The notes: a model not told the origin generated them from the letters alone. A DNA stretch of 64,000 nucleotides from Saprospiraceae bacterium (GCA_016714895.1 JADKBV010000001.1:930001-994000), one strand, 5' to 3'; shown: positions 1 to 10,337, counted from the first letter of the stretch. Translations and numbers: made by a program.

Positions 1-3000
1 TGCGATGACACAATCCAAAATATTTCCCGGATTTGCAAAAATAATGGCTGAAGGCAGATCGGTATCGTCAGCTACCAAAACTGCATCCCGACCGGAAGTA
101 CAATTGTTGGTTATATCTACTACTTCAAGGAAATAAGTTCCGGGATTTGTCACCAACAATGTTTTGTCAGAACCCACCACATTTCCATTACTGTCATACC
201 ATATATACCTTACCTGATTCTCCGGCAGATTGCTTGAACCAACGAGTACAACCTCTTCCACATCACAGGTAATACTTCTGTCCGGTCCTCCTATAGCCTG
301 TGGCAAATCAGCATCAGCAAATAATTGAACAGAATCCATTCGCTCACAAGCATCTGGGTAAACGGCTGAAAAATAATACCAACCCGGGAAAGAAGCCTGT
401 ACCACAAGCCCAAACTGATTGTAATTATTCGGACCTGTCCAGTTGAAAACCCCTGGTGCAGAACTTGTAGCTGTCAATGTTGCCACATTATTGTTACAAT
501 CCAAAATGGTTGGAAATATACTAACTGTAACCACCTGACTGCAGACGGAACAAGGGAATTCCTGTGACTTGAAAGATGTTGAACAATTGGAAGCAGCAAT
601 ATCCGTTATGACAAAATCATATTCCACACCATTAGCAGGAACATTATTCAAAACAACATTTTGTCCGTAATTAAATGGTCCGAATGTATTGCTATTATAT
701 ACGACATTAAACTGCGTCGCACCGGCAAAAGTGGTATTCACTCTGAAACTGACTGAATAAAAGTCATCATCATTGGTATCATTGGTGCCGTTGTTATTAC
801 AACCTGTTTTCTGAAAATTGGATACCACCAGCGCACAACCATCGCTGCATGGCGGAGGAGGAGTTACACTGACATTGGCCGTGCAAGCCGGAGAACCATT
901 ATCGGTAACCAAGGAATTGATAACCCCGCCGGAAATCAAAAACGGTCCCAAAGTCCTCACATTCCCGTATGTTCCCTGAGAATTATTGAATAAAAATGTA
1001 TACCCTGCAGAGGTATTGGTTCCTGTGACAGTGAGGTCAAAGAAAAACCGGTCATCCGCCGTATTGGTCGTAGTTCCGTTATTGTCACAACGGATATTGC
1101 TCACTACGGCATTGATCAGACAAGCTCCGGAACAAGGCAACAATGCTTGTGTTGTTCTGGTTTCAAAACAACTTGCATACGCACTGTCTGTAAATAACAA
1201 TTCGCGGATATTCCCATCGGCAGGAAGATTTATCGTATGATTCAGACCATATGCAAAAGTATTGATCAAAACTCCGTTTTCTCTGAGCTCAAAACGACCA
1301 TTTACTGCTCCGTTGACTGCCGTAACCAAAAATTCTATAGTATAAAAATCATCTGTATTATCAGAGCCTGTACCTGCATCGTTACATCTGATTACCAGAC
1401 TATTGACGGTTATGGTACAATCAGTTGAGCAAGGAATGAGTAAACCTGCGCTTCTCTGATCTGTACAATTGGCATTATCAAAATCCCTGATTTCAATCAC
1501 AGGATTACTACCATCTGCCGGAAGCGGAAAACTGCCGCCGGTTCCGTATGTAAATACTGCCACTTCTGTCCCGTTGACAAAAACCCTGAATTGATTGGAA
1601 GGACCGCTTGCATTCAACGCTACCGCATTGATAGTCAGTGTATATACATCATCTGTACCGTCCGTATTGGTGCCGCTATCGTCACAAACTTTGGTCAATT
1701 GTGTGATCTCAATATCACAAGTATTGGAACATTGAACCAAAGGTCCGACTGTAACATTGGTTTCGCACAACAAATTAACCCCATCTCTGAAAGTCAATAC
1801 CGGAGAGGTGCCATCTGCCGGCAACGGAATAGAATGGTTACTTCCATAAGCAAAGTTTCCTACAAAAACATTATTGGCAAACACATTATACGTAGTACTG
1901 CCCAAATTATTTAAGGCTGTCGCCGAAAAAGTAATGGTATAGGTATCATCAGAAGGATTGGTCGGCGTATTGTTGTCATTACAAACTTGTGAAACAATAT
2001 TGACAATAACTTCACAGTCTGTTGAACAAGGGGTCAAAGCATTAGTAGCCCTTGATATTTCGCAATCTAATGCTACATCTTCAAATATATACGTTAATAT
2101 CTGACCATTTGCCGGTCTTTGTATGGATTGAAGCTGATTGTAGGAATACACTCCGATTTCAATACCATTTTCAAGGACCCGATAAGTGCCGGAATTGTTA
2201 TTGTTGTTGGTAATGTTCCATGAAATAGTATAAAAATCATCGGTAACTATCGTTCTGGTGTCATTATCATCACATAAAAACACAAAAGAATTTACAGTCA
2301 GAATTAACCCCGGATCTATAGTAAACGGTAAACTTCCAATACAACCCAAAGCATCCCTGACAAAAGCAGTATAACTTCCCGGTTGTAAATTGCCGTACAA
2401 AGTCTGAGCAGAATAGGATGTTCCATTGATTCGATATTCATAGGAACTACCTGTGGAGGAAGTTGATACCGTGGCAGAGCCGTCGTCTGTATTATCACAA
2501 GTTTCATCAGTTGTCACAACGGTAACATTCGGTTGTGGCAGTACTGTCAGGATAATTTCTGAAGTGCTTCTGCAACCATCAATATTAGCAACTGAAGCAA
2601 AAATTGTCTGTAAGGAGGGAATTGTGTTGGTAAAAGGAACAGGTAATGGATTTGTCCCGGTTTGAGCATCAGCAAAAGAAATGTGATAAGATATCGTGAG
2701 GCCTCCTGAGCCATTGACCTGATTATTTACTGTATTCAGATCAAAAGAAACCAAACCATCACCGTTATCATCACAAACCTGCATAGCTGCCGGATTGGCT
2801 CCCGGCAACTCATTGATAGTCAATGTGACCGCTATCCTGTTTATACTGACACATGTCGGGTCTGATACTAAAAAACTTTCGACATAATAGGTATAGATTC
2901 CAACCCCAGTATTTGAAGAAGTAAATTGTGTAGTGTTATTTGCCAAAACTATTCCTCCTGAAGGTACATCATACCAATTTGCTCCCAATCCGGAACCAAC

Positions 3001-6000
3001 TGTCACACTCAATGGTGGAACGGGTTGTCCGAAACAAACAGTTTGGTTGGTTGGATTTGAAGGAGGAGCGACGACAGGACAATCACAATTCGGAGGACTA
3101 ACCACCAAGGTATTGGTACAACCGGTTATATTATGGGTGACAGATATTGTCACACTACTTCCTGCCGGAATATTCTGAATAGTGACCGTTAAATCCGGAT
3201 TGACTACCACTGTACCCAGGGAAGCTGTTACCGTAAGATCCTGACCTGACATGATAATATCATAGGTCGTTTTATCGGGAGCACAAGGTTTTTGTAACAC
3301 ATTTATGACAGGTCTGTCGGCCACAGTGATATTAACCGTAGCAAAGTCATCCAAACAAGGTGAAGTCCCTAAAACTCTGTAATCAAAAACATAATTACCT
3401 GGTGTATTAAATACTACATTATTTGGATTTGAAATACTGACGGTTGGTCCTGAACGGCGGATCCATTGACCCGGATCATATGGGCCAGTCAGATATGAAA
3501 AAAGACTGACTGTTGTTCCGCTACAAACTGTACCTGCTGACCCTGTTCCTGCTTCAGGTCCGGGAACAATTTCTATCAAAAACAATCCAAAATCTGTACA
3601 TCCAAACTCATTGGTAGCAACTACATATATTTCTGTTGCCCCTGTCAGGAATATCACCGGATCAATAATTTCATTACCCGGTTCAAATGACATGTCCCAA
3701 TAATAGGTAAATGTTGAGTTACCACCACTAAAATCTACAGCATTAATATTCGAAAGTGTATATCCCTGCCCTTCACAAGCTACATCGAGATCCGGTTCCA
3801 AAACCAAAATCGGATCGGGCGGAGAAGTGATATTGCGGATGTGTTCCAACACATTACCGGTACAAGGGTGAACCCACGTATAGGTATATGTGGTGACATT
3901 TCCATTCACTGTAACCACAGGTGTGACTGCACCAAAAAGATTACAAAATCCTGAGCCGTTGTTGCTGAAACTGATAGGATTGGGAGGTGGGACGGGATCA
4001 TCACAACCCAACGTAATGTCAGCCGGCGGGTTTAAAAATTCCGGATCATCTGCCGGTAAAACAGTGATTTGCCGTTGATAAGAAATGGTTCTGTTACATT
4101 GGTCTGTATAAGTCCAGCTATTAAACATCGTACCTCCACAAGAAGTATAACTACCCGATTCTGTAGACAATACCTGTCCCTGAATGGTACAGACACCAGA
4201 TGCACCGTTTGAATAATTCAAGAATACTGAGGAAGGAATACTTCCGCAAGAAACCGTAATATTTTGCGGTAAATTGGTAAATACCGGTGGAGCGGATGGA
4301 AGAACCGTAATGGTTTGTGTATGAGAAATGTTTCTTCCACAAATATCCGTAAAATTCCAAACTTTATTAATCACACCTCCACAGGCATTGTAACTTGAGT
4401 TGACGACGCTTTGGACAGAACCTGTCACCGCACATAGTCCAAATTCATTATTTGTATAAGATAATGGGGTTGGATTTGGATTTGCATCTGCGCACGAAAC
4501 CGTAATATTGACCGGAGGGTCTATCCATGCCGGCGGTTGTGAAGGCAGTACTGTGACGGTTTGTACGTGACTCAAAGGCACATTACATAATGTATTGATC
4601 TGCCATGTATATTGTATGACACCTCCGCAAGCATTAAACGACCCCGATTGGACAGCCGGAACACTTCCTGAAATAGGACAAATATCATTATTCGTATAGG
4701 TCAAAGGTGGTGGTATCCCCGGTACGTTGGCACAGGTCACCGTCACGTTTGGCGGAAGCGACGTAAATGCAGGTGGTAAAGCCGGCGTCACCGTTACCGT
4801 CTGAATATGTGAAATGGTGTTATTACAAGGATCCGTATAGGTCCAGGTGATCGTCAAAACTCCACCACATTCATTGGCGGAGCCTGTGATGACACCCGGA
4901 ACAAATCCCTGAACAGAACAAGCACCCGGTGCATTATTGTTGTATTCCAGATTGGGAGCCACTGTCGGAATCTGATTACATGAAACGGTAATATTTGCCG
5001 GTGGGTTGACAAATACGGGAAGTGCTGCCGGATTAACTGTTATGGTTTGAATGTGTTGAATGGTATTATTACACTGATCGGTAAAATTCCATGTGTACTG
5101 GATATTTCCTCCACAAGCGTTTGATGTTCCGGATACCGTACCGGGGACACTACCATTCAAACTACAGGAACCTGCGTCTCCATTAGCATAGGATAAATCT
5201 GCCGGCCCTGTCGGTACCTGATCACAATTGACGGTAATATTTGTCGGTGGATTTTGGAAAACAGGCGGCGCTATCGGCGTCACAGTAACTACCTGATTAT
5301 GGTTTATTGTATTATTACATTGATCCGTAAATGTCCAGGTATAGGTAGAATTACTTCCACAAATATTGGGTGGATTACCTTGTAATGTAGGTGTAACTGT
5401 ACCTGTAATCAGACAGGCATCTATACCTCCGTTTGTATAGGACAAGGTCAACGGATTGTAGGAAGTTGCTTCACTACAAGGTATGGTCAGATCACCCGGA
5501 GCATTGATAAATGCAGGAGGAGCTGCTGGTGTCATCGTAAGTGTTTGGGTATGATTTATAACATTGTTACATTGATCAGTAAATTGCCAGGTATATATGA
5601 CATTTCCTCCGCAGATGGTTGCCGTATTATTGATGGTTGCCGGAACATTGCCTTCGGTCAGACAAGAGGCTATACCATTATTTGTATATGCCAAAGTCGG
5701 TGCTGCAGGAAGATTTGCCAATTCATTACAGGCGATCATCATATCAGCCGGTGGATTGACAAATGCCGGCTCTTCGATGGGCGTAACTTCTATATTCTGA
5801 ACATGCGTTATGGTATTGTTGCACTGATCGGTGTAGTCCCATGTATAAGTAATGGTACCACCGCAAACGGTTGCCATTCCACTTTGCATAGGCGTTTCAT
5901 TTCCTTCAGTCAAACATGTTCCAATTCCACCGTTGGTATAAGCCAAAGTTGGCGCGGGAGGCAGTCCCACTAATTCATTACAGGCGATAATGACATCAGC

Positions 6001-9000
6001 CGGTGGATTGACAAAGGCAGGCTCTTCTATCGGCGTAACTTCTATATTTTGAACATGGGTTATGGTATTGTTACACTGATCGGTAAAATCCCAGGTGTAC
6101 GTAATGGTTCCACCACAAATGGTCGCCATGCCACTAACGGCGGGAGGTTCGTTACCTTCCGTCAGACAAGAGGCGATTCCTCCGTTTGTATATGCCAGTG
6201 TCGGTGCAGCAGGCAATCCTGCCAATTCGTGACATGCGATGGTAATATTTGCCGGCGGATTGACAAAGGCCGGTTCTTCAATCGGTGTAACTTCTATATT
6301 CTGAACGTGGGTTATGGTATTATTACACTGATCGGTATAATCCCAGGTGTATGTGATGGTCCCACCACAAACGGTAGCCATACCACTTTGTGTGGGAGCT
6401 TCATTACCGGCAGTAAGACACGAAGCTATGCCTCCATTAGTGTAAGCCAGGCTAGGGGCAGCAGGTAGTCCCGCTAATTCATGACAGGCGATGGTGACAT
6501 CTGCCGGTGGATTGATAAAAGCCGGTTCTTCAATAGGTGTAACCTCTATATTTTGAACATGTGTTATGGTATTGTTACACTGATCGGTAAAGTCCCAGGT
6601 GTACGTGATCGTACCACCACAAATGGTAGCCATACCACTTTGGGTAGGAGATTCATTTCCTGAAGTCAGACACGAAGCAACACCTCCGTTGGTGTAAGCC
6701 AAAGATGGTGCGGGAGGTAATCCGGCCAGTTCATGACAGGCGATGGTAACATCAGCCGGTGGATTGACAAAAGCCGGCTCTTCGATGGGTGTAACTTCTA
6801 TATTTTGAACATGCGTTATTAGATTATTGCATTGATCGGTAAAATTCCATGTATAGGTAATAGTCCCCCCACAAACGGTAGCCATACCACTTACCGTTGG
6901 TGAGGCATTTCCTTCAGTGAGGCAGGCAGCCATACCTCCGTTTGAATAAGCTAAAGTTGGTGCGGGCGGCAATCCTGCCAATTCTTCGCAATTGATGGTA
7001 ATATTGGGTGGCGGATTGATAAATGCCGGAGGCAAAATGGGCGTAACCGTAATTATCTGTGTATGGTTTATAGTATTATTACATTGATCGGTATGAGACC
7101 AGACATAGGTAACGTTCCCGCCACAGACGGTAGCATTATTGTTTACAACCGGAGGAACGCTCCCTGAAAACAAACAAGCACCCAAACCATTATTGGTATA
7201 GGCCAGATTGGAAGGATTGAGCCCCGCCAGGTCTTCGCAATTGATGGTAATGTTTTGAGGTGGATTCACAAAAGCCGGAGCTTCAGCCGGATCAACTGTT
7301 ACCACTTGTGAATGGTTAATGGTACGCATACAAAAATCTGTATATGCCCAGTTGACCGTGATATTGCCTCCGCAAACGGTGGCGTTATTGACCTGGGTTG
7401 GAATGCTGGTACCTGATACCAGACAAGCACCGTTATCATTATTGGATACACTAAGTGATGTAGGGGTAAAGGTTGCCAGGGCCTCACAATTGATGGTCAC
7501 ATCTGTTGGAGGGTTGACAAAGGTCGGTACTTCGGAAGGCGTTACGGTAACGGTCTGAACATGATCTATGGTTCGCATACACTGGTCCGTAAATGTCCAG
7601 GTGTTTGTTAATGTGCCTCCCAGACAAACGGTTGCTGTTCCTGTAGTCACCGGAGGACGTATACCATCTATGCCGCAAGCTCCGGAAGCTGAATTGGTGT
7701 AGGTAAGTGGGGGGTGAACAATACCTGCCAATTCCGAACATTCTATGGTCTCATTTGCCGGCGGATCAACAAAAACTGCCACAGGTATGGGATCGATGGT
7801 GATGTTTTGTACGTGGGAAAAATTTTCCCCACAGCCATCCAATACAGTCCATGTACGGGTGCGGGTTCCTCCGGCACATGGTGTGTACGTCCCGACGTCT
7901 TCTACCCCACCGGCTGTTCCACTTCCTCCACATATACTTGTCCAGGGAAGACTCATCATAGGCGGGACATCATCGATACAATTGACAGTCAGGTCTGCAG
8001 GCGGATTATCAAAAGTGATAGAACTTTGTTCTGCAAACTCAAAAGGCACAGAAGCTATATCACAACAATCTCCCGTACAGGTTACGGAAGACCAGGGTTG
8101 TCCTACCACAGGATTTGGAGTTGGCATATATTGACCTGAAGCATTGAGACTGTATAATGTAAATTCTCCACAGTTGGGAAAGGTAAAGGTTCCGCTGGTT
8201 CCATCAATCACCTGTACGATAATACCTGCGGAGTTCACCACAACCAAATATTGATTATAATACGGATCATCAATGTGTCCTGACACCGAAAGATCTACTG
8301 TACCTCCGGGACAAAGGGGTGTTGGTGTTGCCACCGGGGTACCGGCATCGGCAGTACCAATCGTTATCTCAAAACATTGTGTTCTTGTACTTTCTGCTAG
8401 AGGTCGACATGGAGAATGCCAAGCGGTTACACAGATTTCATATGTGCCTTCTGCTGTGAATGTATAATTAAAGTCGATTGGAAGCTCTCTGTCCTGATCG
8501 ACCAAAACTCCATCGACAAACCACGCATAGGTGTTGGCACCTAAAGATGTTCCGGATGTAAAATTGATGGTTTCTCCAACACAAGCATTTTCCGGACCTT
8601 CAATAGGTTCTTCAAATTCTCCGAAATCAGGAAAATCGCAGGCCGATAAGACATGAATTTCTACATCACAAGCAGAACCGCAACATCCATCCACCAGGAA
8701 ATAATAAATTTTACCAATTTGTAAACCTGTCATGGTATACGTCGCACATCCTGTCATACTGCCACATTGATCAACATCACACCCTACAGCATAAGTGTAT
8801 GGGGAAGGATTTTGACTTGTTGCTGACCAGGATGGCCCATAACATTCCGGAACCGGGCAACCAAAACATTCAGAGTATACAGCTGATTGGATTCCCCGGG
8901 AATTACAGGAATTTGGATTTCGAGTGCAATTCGACCAACAAACTTCTAATTCCAATTCTGTACACCAGGCAGGAAACCTAAACCAGGTCGGATTATGAGA

Positions 9001-9306
9001 TGTGGTATTATTGGAAGCTGGTGGAGGGCACATTCTACCTTGACCATTAGGACCATCATTTGGGTGTAAAAACCAATTCATACTGTAACTGTAGCCATCC
9101 AATTCATCAATTGAACACAATATGGGAGAGGTGTTACATTTACATGTCGGCTCATTACCTGTTGTACAAGGTGCCGGTGGTTGTGCATTCACTACATGCA
9201 CCCACAGAAAAAAACAAATAAACCCTAAGGTTTTAAAAATGTTGGATTTCGAAATTTTAGTTGGTCTAAGGAACTTAAAAAAGAACGTTGCGGACTGTTC
9301 GGTCAT
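1..9306 (-). CDS. Giant secreted HYR-like/Cys-rich repeat protein, C-terminus beyond left edge
   Basis: An uninterrupted minus-strand frame runs from ATG at 9306 to the left edge (3102 codons, no stop); an in-frame TAG lies 8 codons upstream of the ATG. The N-terminus has a positively charged leader, then a hydrophobic stretch (FICFFLWVHVVNAQ) that looks like a signal peptide cut after NAQ near residue 43. Order seen: a Cys-rich N-terminal domain; PKD/Ig-like stretches to about residue 430; about 17 HYR-like units of ~84 residues; further Ig/PKD-like segments; six ~100-residue units with a C(D/N)DNxT and PCS..C pattern; more Ig-like sequence at the edge. Many paired cysteines fit an exported protein. 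Proteins of this build in Bacteroidota usually end in a T9SS sorting domain, which would lie outside the window. A cell-surface adhesin or matrix role is inference. No enzyme motif was seen. Confidence 0.85.
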   Translation of the reverse strand, partial: MTEQSATFFFKFLRPTKISKSNIFKTLGFICFFLWVHVVNAQPPAPCTTGNEPTCKCNTSPILCSIDELDGYSYSMNWFLHPNDGPNGQGRMCPPPASNNTTSHNPTWFRFPAWCTELELEVCWSNCTRNPNSCNSRGIQSAVYSECFGCPVPECYGPSWSATSQNPSPYTYAVGCDVDQCGSMTGCATYTMTGLQIGKIYYFLVDGCCGSACDVEIHVLSACDFPDFGEFEEPIEGPENACVGETINFTSGTSLGANTYAWFVDGVLVDQDRELPIDFNYTFTAEGTYEICVTAWHSPCRPLAESTRTQCFEITIGTADAGTPVATPTPLCPGGTVDLSVSGHIDDPYYNQYLVVVNSAGIIVQVIDGTSGTFTFPNCGEFTLYSLNASGQYMPTPNPVVGQPWSSVTCTGDCCDIASVPFEFAEQSSITFDNPPADLTVNCIDDVPPMMSLPWTSICGGSGTAGGVEDVGTYTPCAGGTRTRTWTVLDGCGENFSHVQNITIDPIPVAVFVDPPANETIECSELAGIVHPPLTYTNSASGACGIDGIRPPVTTGTATVCLGGTLTNTWTFTDQCMRTIDHVQTVTVTPSEVPTFVNPPTDVTINCEALATFTPTSLSVSNNDNGACLVSGTSIPTQVNNATVCGGNITVNWAYTDFCMRTINHSQVVTVDPAEAPAFVNPPQNITINCEDLAGLNPSNLAYTNNGLGACLFSGSVPPVVNNNATVCGGNVTYVWSHTDQCNNTINHTQIITVTPILPPAFINPPPNITINCEELAGLPPAPTLAYSNGGMAACLTEGNASPTVSGMATVCGGTITYTWNFTDQCNNLITHVQNIEVTPIEEPAFVNPPADVTIACHELAGLPPAPSLAYTNGGVASCLTSGNESPTQSGMATICGGTITYTWDFTDQCNNTITHVQNIEVTPIEEPAFINPPADVTIACHELAGLPAAPSLAYTNGGIASCLTAGNEAPTQSGMATVCGGTITYTWDYTDQCNNTITHVQNIEVTPIEEPAFVNPPANITIACHELAGLPAAPTLAYTNGGIASCLTEGNEPPAVSGMATICGGTITYTWDFTDQCNNTITHVQNIEVTPIEEPAFVNPPADVIIACNELVGLPPAPTLAYTNGGIGTCLTEGNETPMQSGMATVCGGTITYTWDYTDQCNNTITHVQNIEVTPIEEPAFVNPPADMMIACNELANLPAAPTLAYTNNGIASCLTEGNVPATINNTATICGGNVIYTWQFTDQCNNVINHTQTLTMTPAAPPAFINAPGDLTIPCSEATSYNPLTLSYTNGGIDACLITGTVTPTLQGNPPNICGSNSTYTWTFTDQCNNTINHNQVVTVTPIAPPVFQNPPTNITVNCDQVPTGPADLSYANGDAGSCSLNGSVPGTVSGTSNACGGNIQYTWNFTDQCNNTIQHIQTITVNPAALPVFVNPPANITVSCNQIPTVAPNLEYNNNAPGACSVQGFVPGVITGSANECGGVLTITWTYTDPCNNTISHIQTVTVTPALPPAFTSLPPNVTVTCANVPGIPPPLTYTNNDICPISGSVPAVQSGSFNACGGVIQYTWQINTLCNVPLSHVQTVTVLPSQPPAWIDPPVNITVSCADANPNPTPLSYTNNEFGLCAVTGSVQSVVNSSYNACGGVINKVWNFTDICGRNISHTQTITVLPSAPPVFTNLPQNITVSCGSIPSSVFLNYSNGASGVCTIQGQVLSTESGSYTSCGGTMFNSWTYTDQCNRTISYQRQITVLPADDPEFLNPPADITLGCDDPVPPPNPISFSNNGSGFCNLFGAVTPVVTVNGNVTTYTYTWVHPCTGNVLEHIRNITSPPDPILVLEPDLDVACEGQGYTLSNINAVDFSGGNSTFTYYWDMSFEPGNEIIDPVIFLTGATEIYVVATNEFGCTDFGLFLIEIVPGPEAGTGSAGTVCSGTTVSLFSYLTGPYDPGQWIRRSGPTVSISNPNNVVFNTPGNYVFDYRVLGTSPCLDDFATVNITVADRPVINVLQKPCAPDKTTYDIIMSGQDLTVTASLGTVVVNPDLTVTIQNIPAGSSVTISVTHNITGCTNTLVVSPPNCDCPVVAPPSNPTNQTVCFGQPVPPLSVTVGSGLGANWYDVPSGGIVLANNTTQFTSSNTGVGIYTYYVESFLVSDPTCVSINRIAVTLTINELPGANPAAMQVCDDNGDGLVSFDLNTVNNQVNGSGGLTISYHISFADAQTGTNPLPVPFTNTIPSLQTIFASVANIDGCRSTSEIILTVLPQPNVTVVTTDETCDNTDDGSATVSTSSTGSSYEYRINGTSYSAQTLYGNLQPGSYTAFVRDALGCIGSLPFTIDPGLILTVNSFVFLCDDNDTRTIVTDDFYTISWNITNNNNNSGTYRVLENGIEIGVYSYNQLQSIQRPANGQILTYIFEDVALDCEISRATNALTPCSTDCEVIVNIVSQVCNDNNTPTNPSDDTYTITFSATALNNLGSTTYNVFANNVFVGNFAYGSNHSIPLPADGTSPVLTFRDGVNLLCETNVTVGPLVQCSNTCDIEITQLTKVCDDSGTNTDGTDDVYTLTINAVALNASGPSNQFRVFVNGTEVAVFTYGTGGSFPLPADGSNPVIEIRDFDNANCTDQRSAGLLIPCSTDCTITVNSLVIRCNDAGTGSDNTDDFYTIEFLVTAVNGAVNGRFELRENGVLINTFAYGLNHTINLPADGNIRELLFTDSAYASCFETRTTQALLPCSGACLINAVVSNIRCDNNGTTTNTADDRFFFDLTVTGTNTSAGYTFLFNNSQGTYGNVRTLGPFLISGGVINSLVTDNGSPACTANVSVTPPPPCSDGCALVVSNFQKTGCNNNGTNDTNDDDFYSVSFRVNTTFAGATQFNVVYNSNTFGPFNYGQNVVLNNVPANGVEYDFVITDIAASNCSTSFKSQEFPCSVCSQVVTVSIFPTILDCNNNVATLTATSSAPGVFNWTGPNNYNQFGLVVQASFPGWYYFSAVYPDACERMDSVQLFADADLPQAIGGPDRSITCDVEEVVLVGSSNLPENQVRYIWYDSNGNVVGSDKTLLVTNPGTYFLEVVDITNNCTSGRDAVLVADDTDLPSAIIFANPGNILDCVIA
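540..2310 (-). repeat. Six tandem ~100-residue Cys-rich repeat units
   Basis: Inside the giant gene a second repeat family recurs with anchors (PCS..C) near 2020, 1723, 1422, 1125, 841 and 540, spaced about 284-301 bp. Each unit has a C(D/N)DNGT-like start, a DD.YT segment, a FxYG segment, and an IPLPADG or similar segment before the closing cysteines. The units are much more diverged from one another than the HYR-like core. I do not recognise a named domain; the shape suggests a beta-sandwich with conserved disulfides. Confidence 0.75.
3830..8001 (-). repeat. About 17 tandem HYR-like repeat units (~250 bp each)
   Basis: Seventeen anchors encoding a F-x-N-P-P-x-x-x-T-I-x-C motif recur near 8001, 7761, 7510, 7262, 7013, 6761, 6509, 6257, 6005, 5753, 5500, 5249, 5003, 4754, 4517, 4266 and 4028. 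Between 5753 and 7013 the spacing is exactly 252 bp (84 codons) and the units are nearly identical; outside that core they drift between about 237 and 257 bp. Each unit ends with CGG..T..W..TD.C.N.I.H.Q...V.P. The homogeneous core suggests recent unit duplication or gene conversion. Confidence 0.88.
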
Positions 9307-9740
9307 CTTAATGGTTGTTTTGAGAATCTAATAAACTCTGAAGTGGCGTAAAAATAATATGAATTTATTAAATTTGTATAAAAAATGTAAATATTTTGTC
9401 ACTACATAACACATCTGCTATAAAACAAAATTAATAACATATATAATGCCAATTTTCAAAATATAATTTCATAATAGAACGATAACATTTTAGTATCCGA
9501 TATAAAATTTTGTAAATCATAAATCAAAAGCAGCTTCTACACCGACATCTCAAAATTAATTGTGAAATAAAAATATTTTTTTAAGGTTAAAAACTATTTC
9601 CTATTTTTCATATTGTATTTAGTTATTATATCTAAATAACATATATACAATATTTTAAATTTATATATAATATTTTATAATATGATTTAGGCATTTTTTT
9701 GTATTTTTTCAGGAGATCAGGTAGTCGCATCTTTGCATTG
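9307..9740. other. AT-rich gene-free stretch upstream of the giant gene
   Basis: Very AT-rich sequence with no ORF of coding character. It must contain the minus-strand promoter of the giant gene; a TTATTTTTAC box near 9350 read on the minus strand is only a poor match to TAnnTTTG. I see no repeats or RNA genes in this part. Confidence 0.5.
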
Positions 9741-9797
9741 TAAATAATGAAACATTTACATGACGGATTAAAGAATCGGTCAAAAAAATTTTAACAA

Positions 9798-9812
9798 ATA
9801 TGTTCATGGGAT
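9798..9812 (+). repeat. Direct repeat copy 1, ATATGTTCATGGGAT
   Basis: A 15-base sequence repeated exactly at 9937-9951, 139 bp apart. Each copy lies upstream of a hairpin followed by T residues. Confidence 0.8.
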
Positions 9813-9936
9813 TAAACAGTGAGTTGTTCGTAACGCGAAACATGTTGGACAACTCACTGTTTTTAAAAAAAGAAATTGAGTTTTGGTTATAATATACCGG
9901 TGTTCAGAGTGAGATCCTGCACACCTTGAGATTCGG

Positions 9937-9951
9937 ATATGTTCATGGGAT
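9937..9951 (+). repeat. Direct repeat copy 2, ATATGTTCATGGGAT
   Basis: Second exact copy of the 15-mer at 9798-9812. The flanks differ (AACAA before copy 1, TTCGG before copy 2), so the match is confined to the 15-mer. Confidence 0.8.
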
Positions 9952-9967
9952 AATAATTCTAAGAAAG

Positions 9968-9997
9968 ATGGTGACTGGGGGGTCACCATTTTTTTTT
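9968..9997 (+). terminator. Rho-independent terminator
   Basis: ATGGTGAC, a TGGGGG loop, GTCACCAT, then nine T residues. It is a strong plus-strand intrinsic terminator with no plus-strand protein gene before it in the window, which supports a short RNA transcript upstream. Confidence 0.8.
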
Positions 9998-10268
9998 GCC
10001 CAAAATCTACACAAATATTACACAATAATCTGACATTCATATTTTTATAAATAAATTATAAACTTAATATATTTTATAAAAATACTACTTTGTAATATAA
10101 TTACCTGGTACAATTTTTATACTACTTTTATGATCTTTATGCCTTAATAAGGTTCATGTTGAACCAACATAATTTCAGTTCTTTACTTTGAACAACCATT
10201 TCCTTTTTACCATAAATCATTTGTATTTCCTGTTCTTGGTTCCTACACTGACATTCCTGTTTTTTTTC

Positions 10269-10276
10269 TATCTTTG
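10269..10276 (+). promoter_or_regulatory. Promoter -7 element TATCTTTG
   Basis: Perfect match to the Bacteroidota -7 consensus TAnnTTTG, 28 bp before the first possible ATG (10305) and 61 bp before the preferred ATG (10338) of the DUF3089 gene. No clear TTTG -33 element at normal spacing. Confidence 0.6.
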
Positions 10277-10337
10277 TCTGTTGTTTTAAAAATCCGGTTT
10301 ACGGATGATTATTACAGATTCATTAAAAACTTTTGTT

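Larger units (their letters stand above)
9742..9998 (+). ncRNA. Candidate structured RNA with two hairpins and a duplicated 15-mer
   Basis: A CATCTTTG box (9729-9736) resembles the -7 element and could start a transcript near 9742. Downstream are two copies of ATATGTTCATGGGAT (9798-9812, 9937-9951). Each precedes a hairpin: a perfect 14-bp stem (9814-9827 with 9849-9862) and an 8-bp G/C-rich stem followed by nine T (9968-9997). Between them, ATAT.CCG and GGTGT pair with ACACC and CGGATAT (9892-9940). No ORF on either strand looks real. It matches no RNA family I recognise. A long leader of the downstream gene is the alternative, but the terminator argues for a separate short transcript. Confidence 0.4.

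Noticed and set aside
3830..8001. A CRISPR array or other short-repeat element
   Set aside because: The ~250-bp period and the intact reading frame show protein-domain repeats, not 25-40 bp repeats with spacers.
986..9331. Many short plus-strand ORFs (for example 5545-5973, 6049-6468, 7714-8139)
   Set aside because: They lie antisense to the giant minus-strand gene, and their similarity to one another simply reflects the repeat units on the other strand.
9804..10040. 78-residue minus-strand ORF in the gap
   Set aside because: It runs through both hairpins and the terminator and lacks coding character; its cysteines and histidines come from the G-rich stem.
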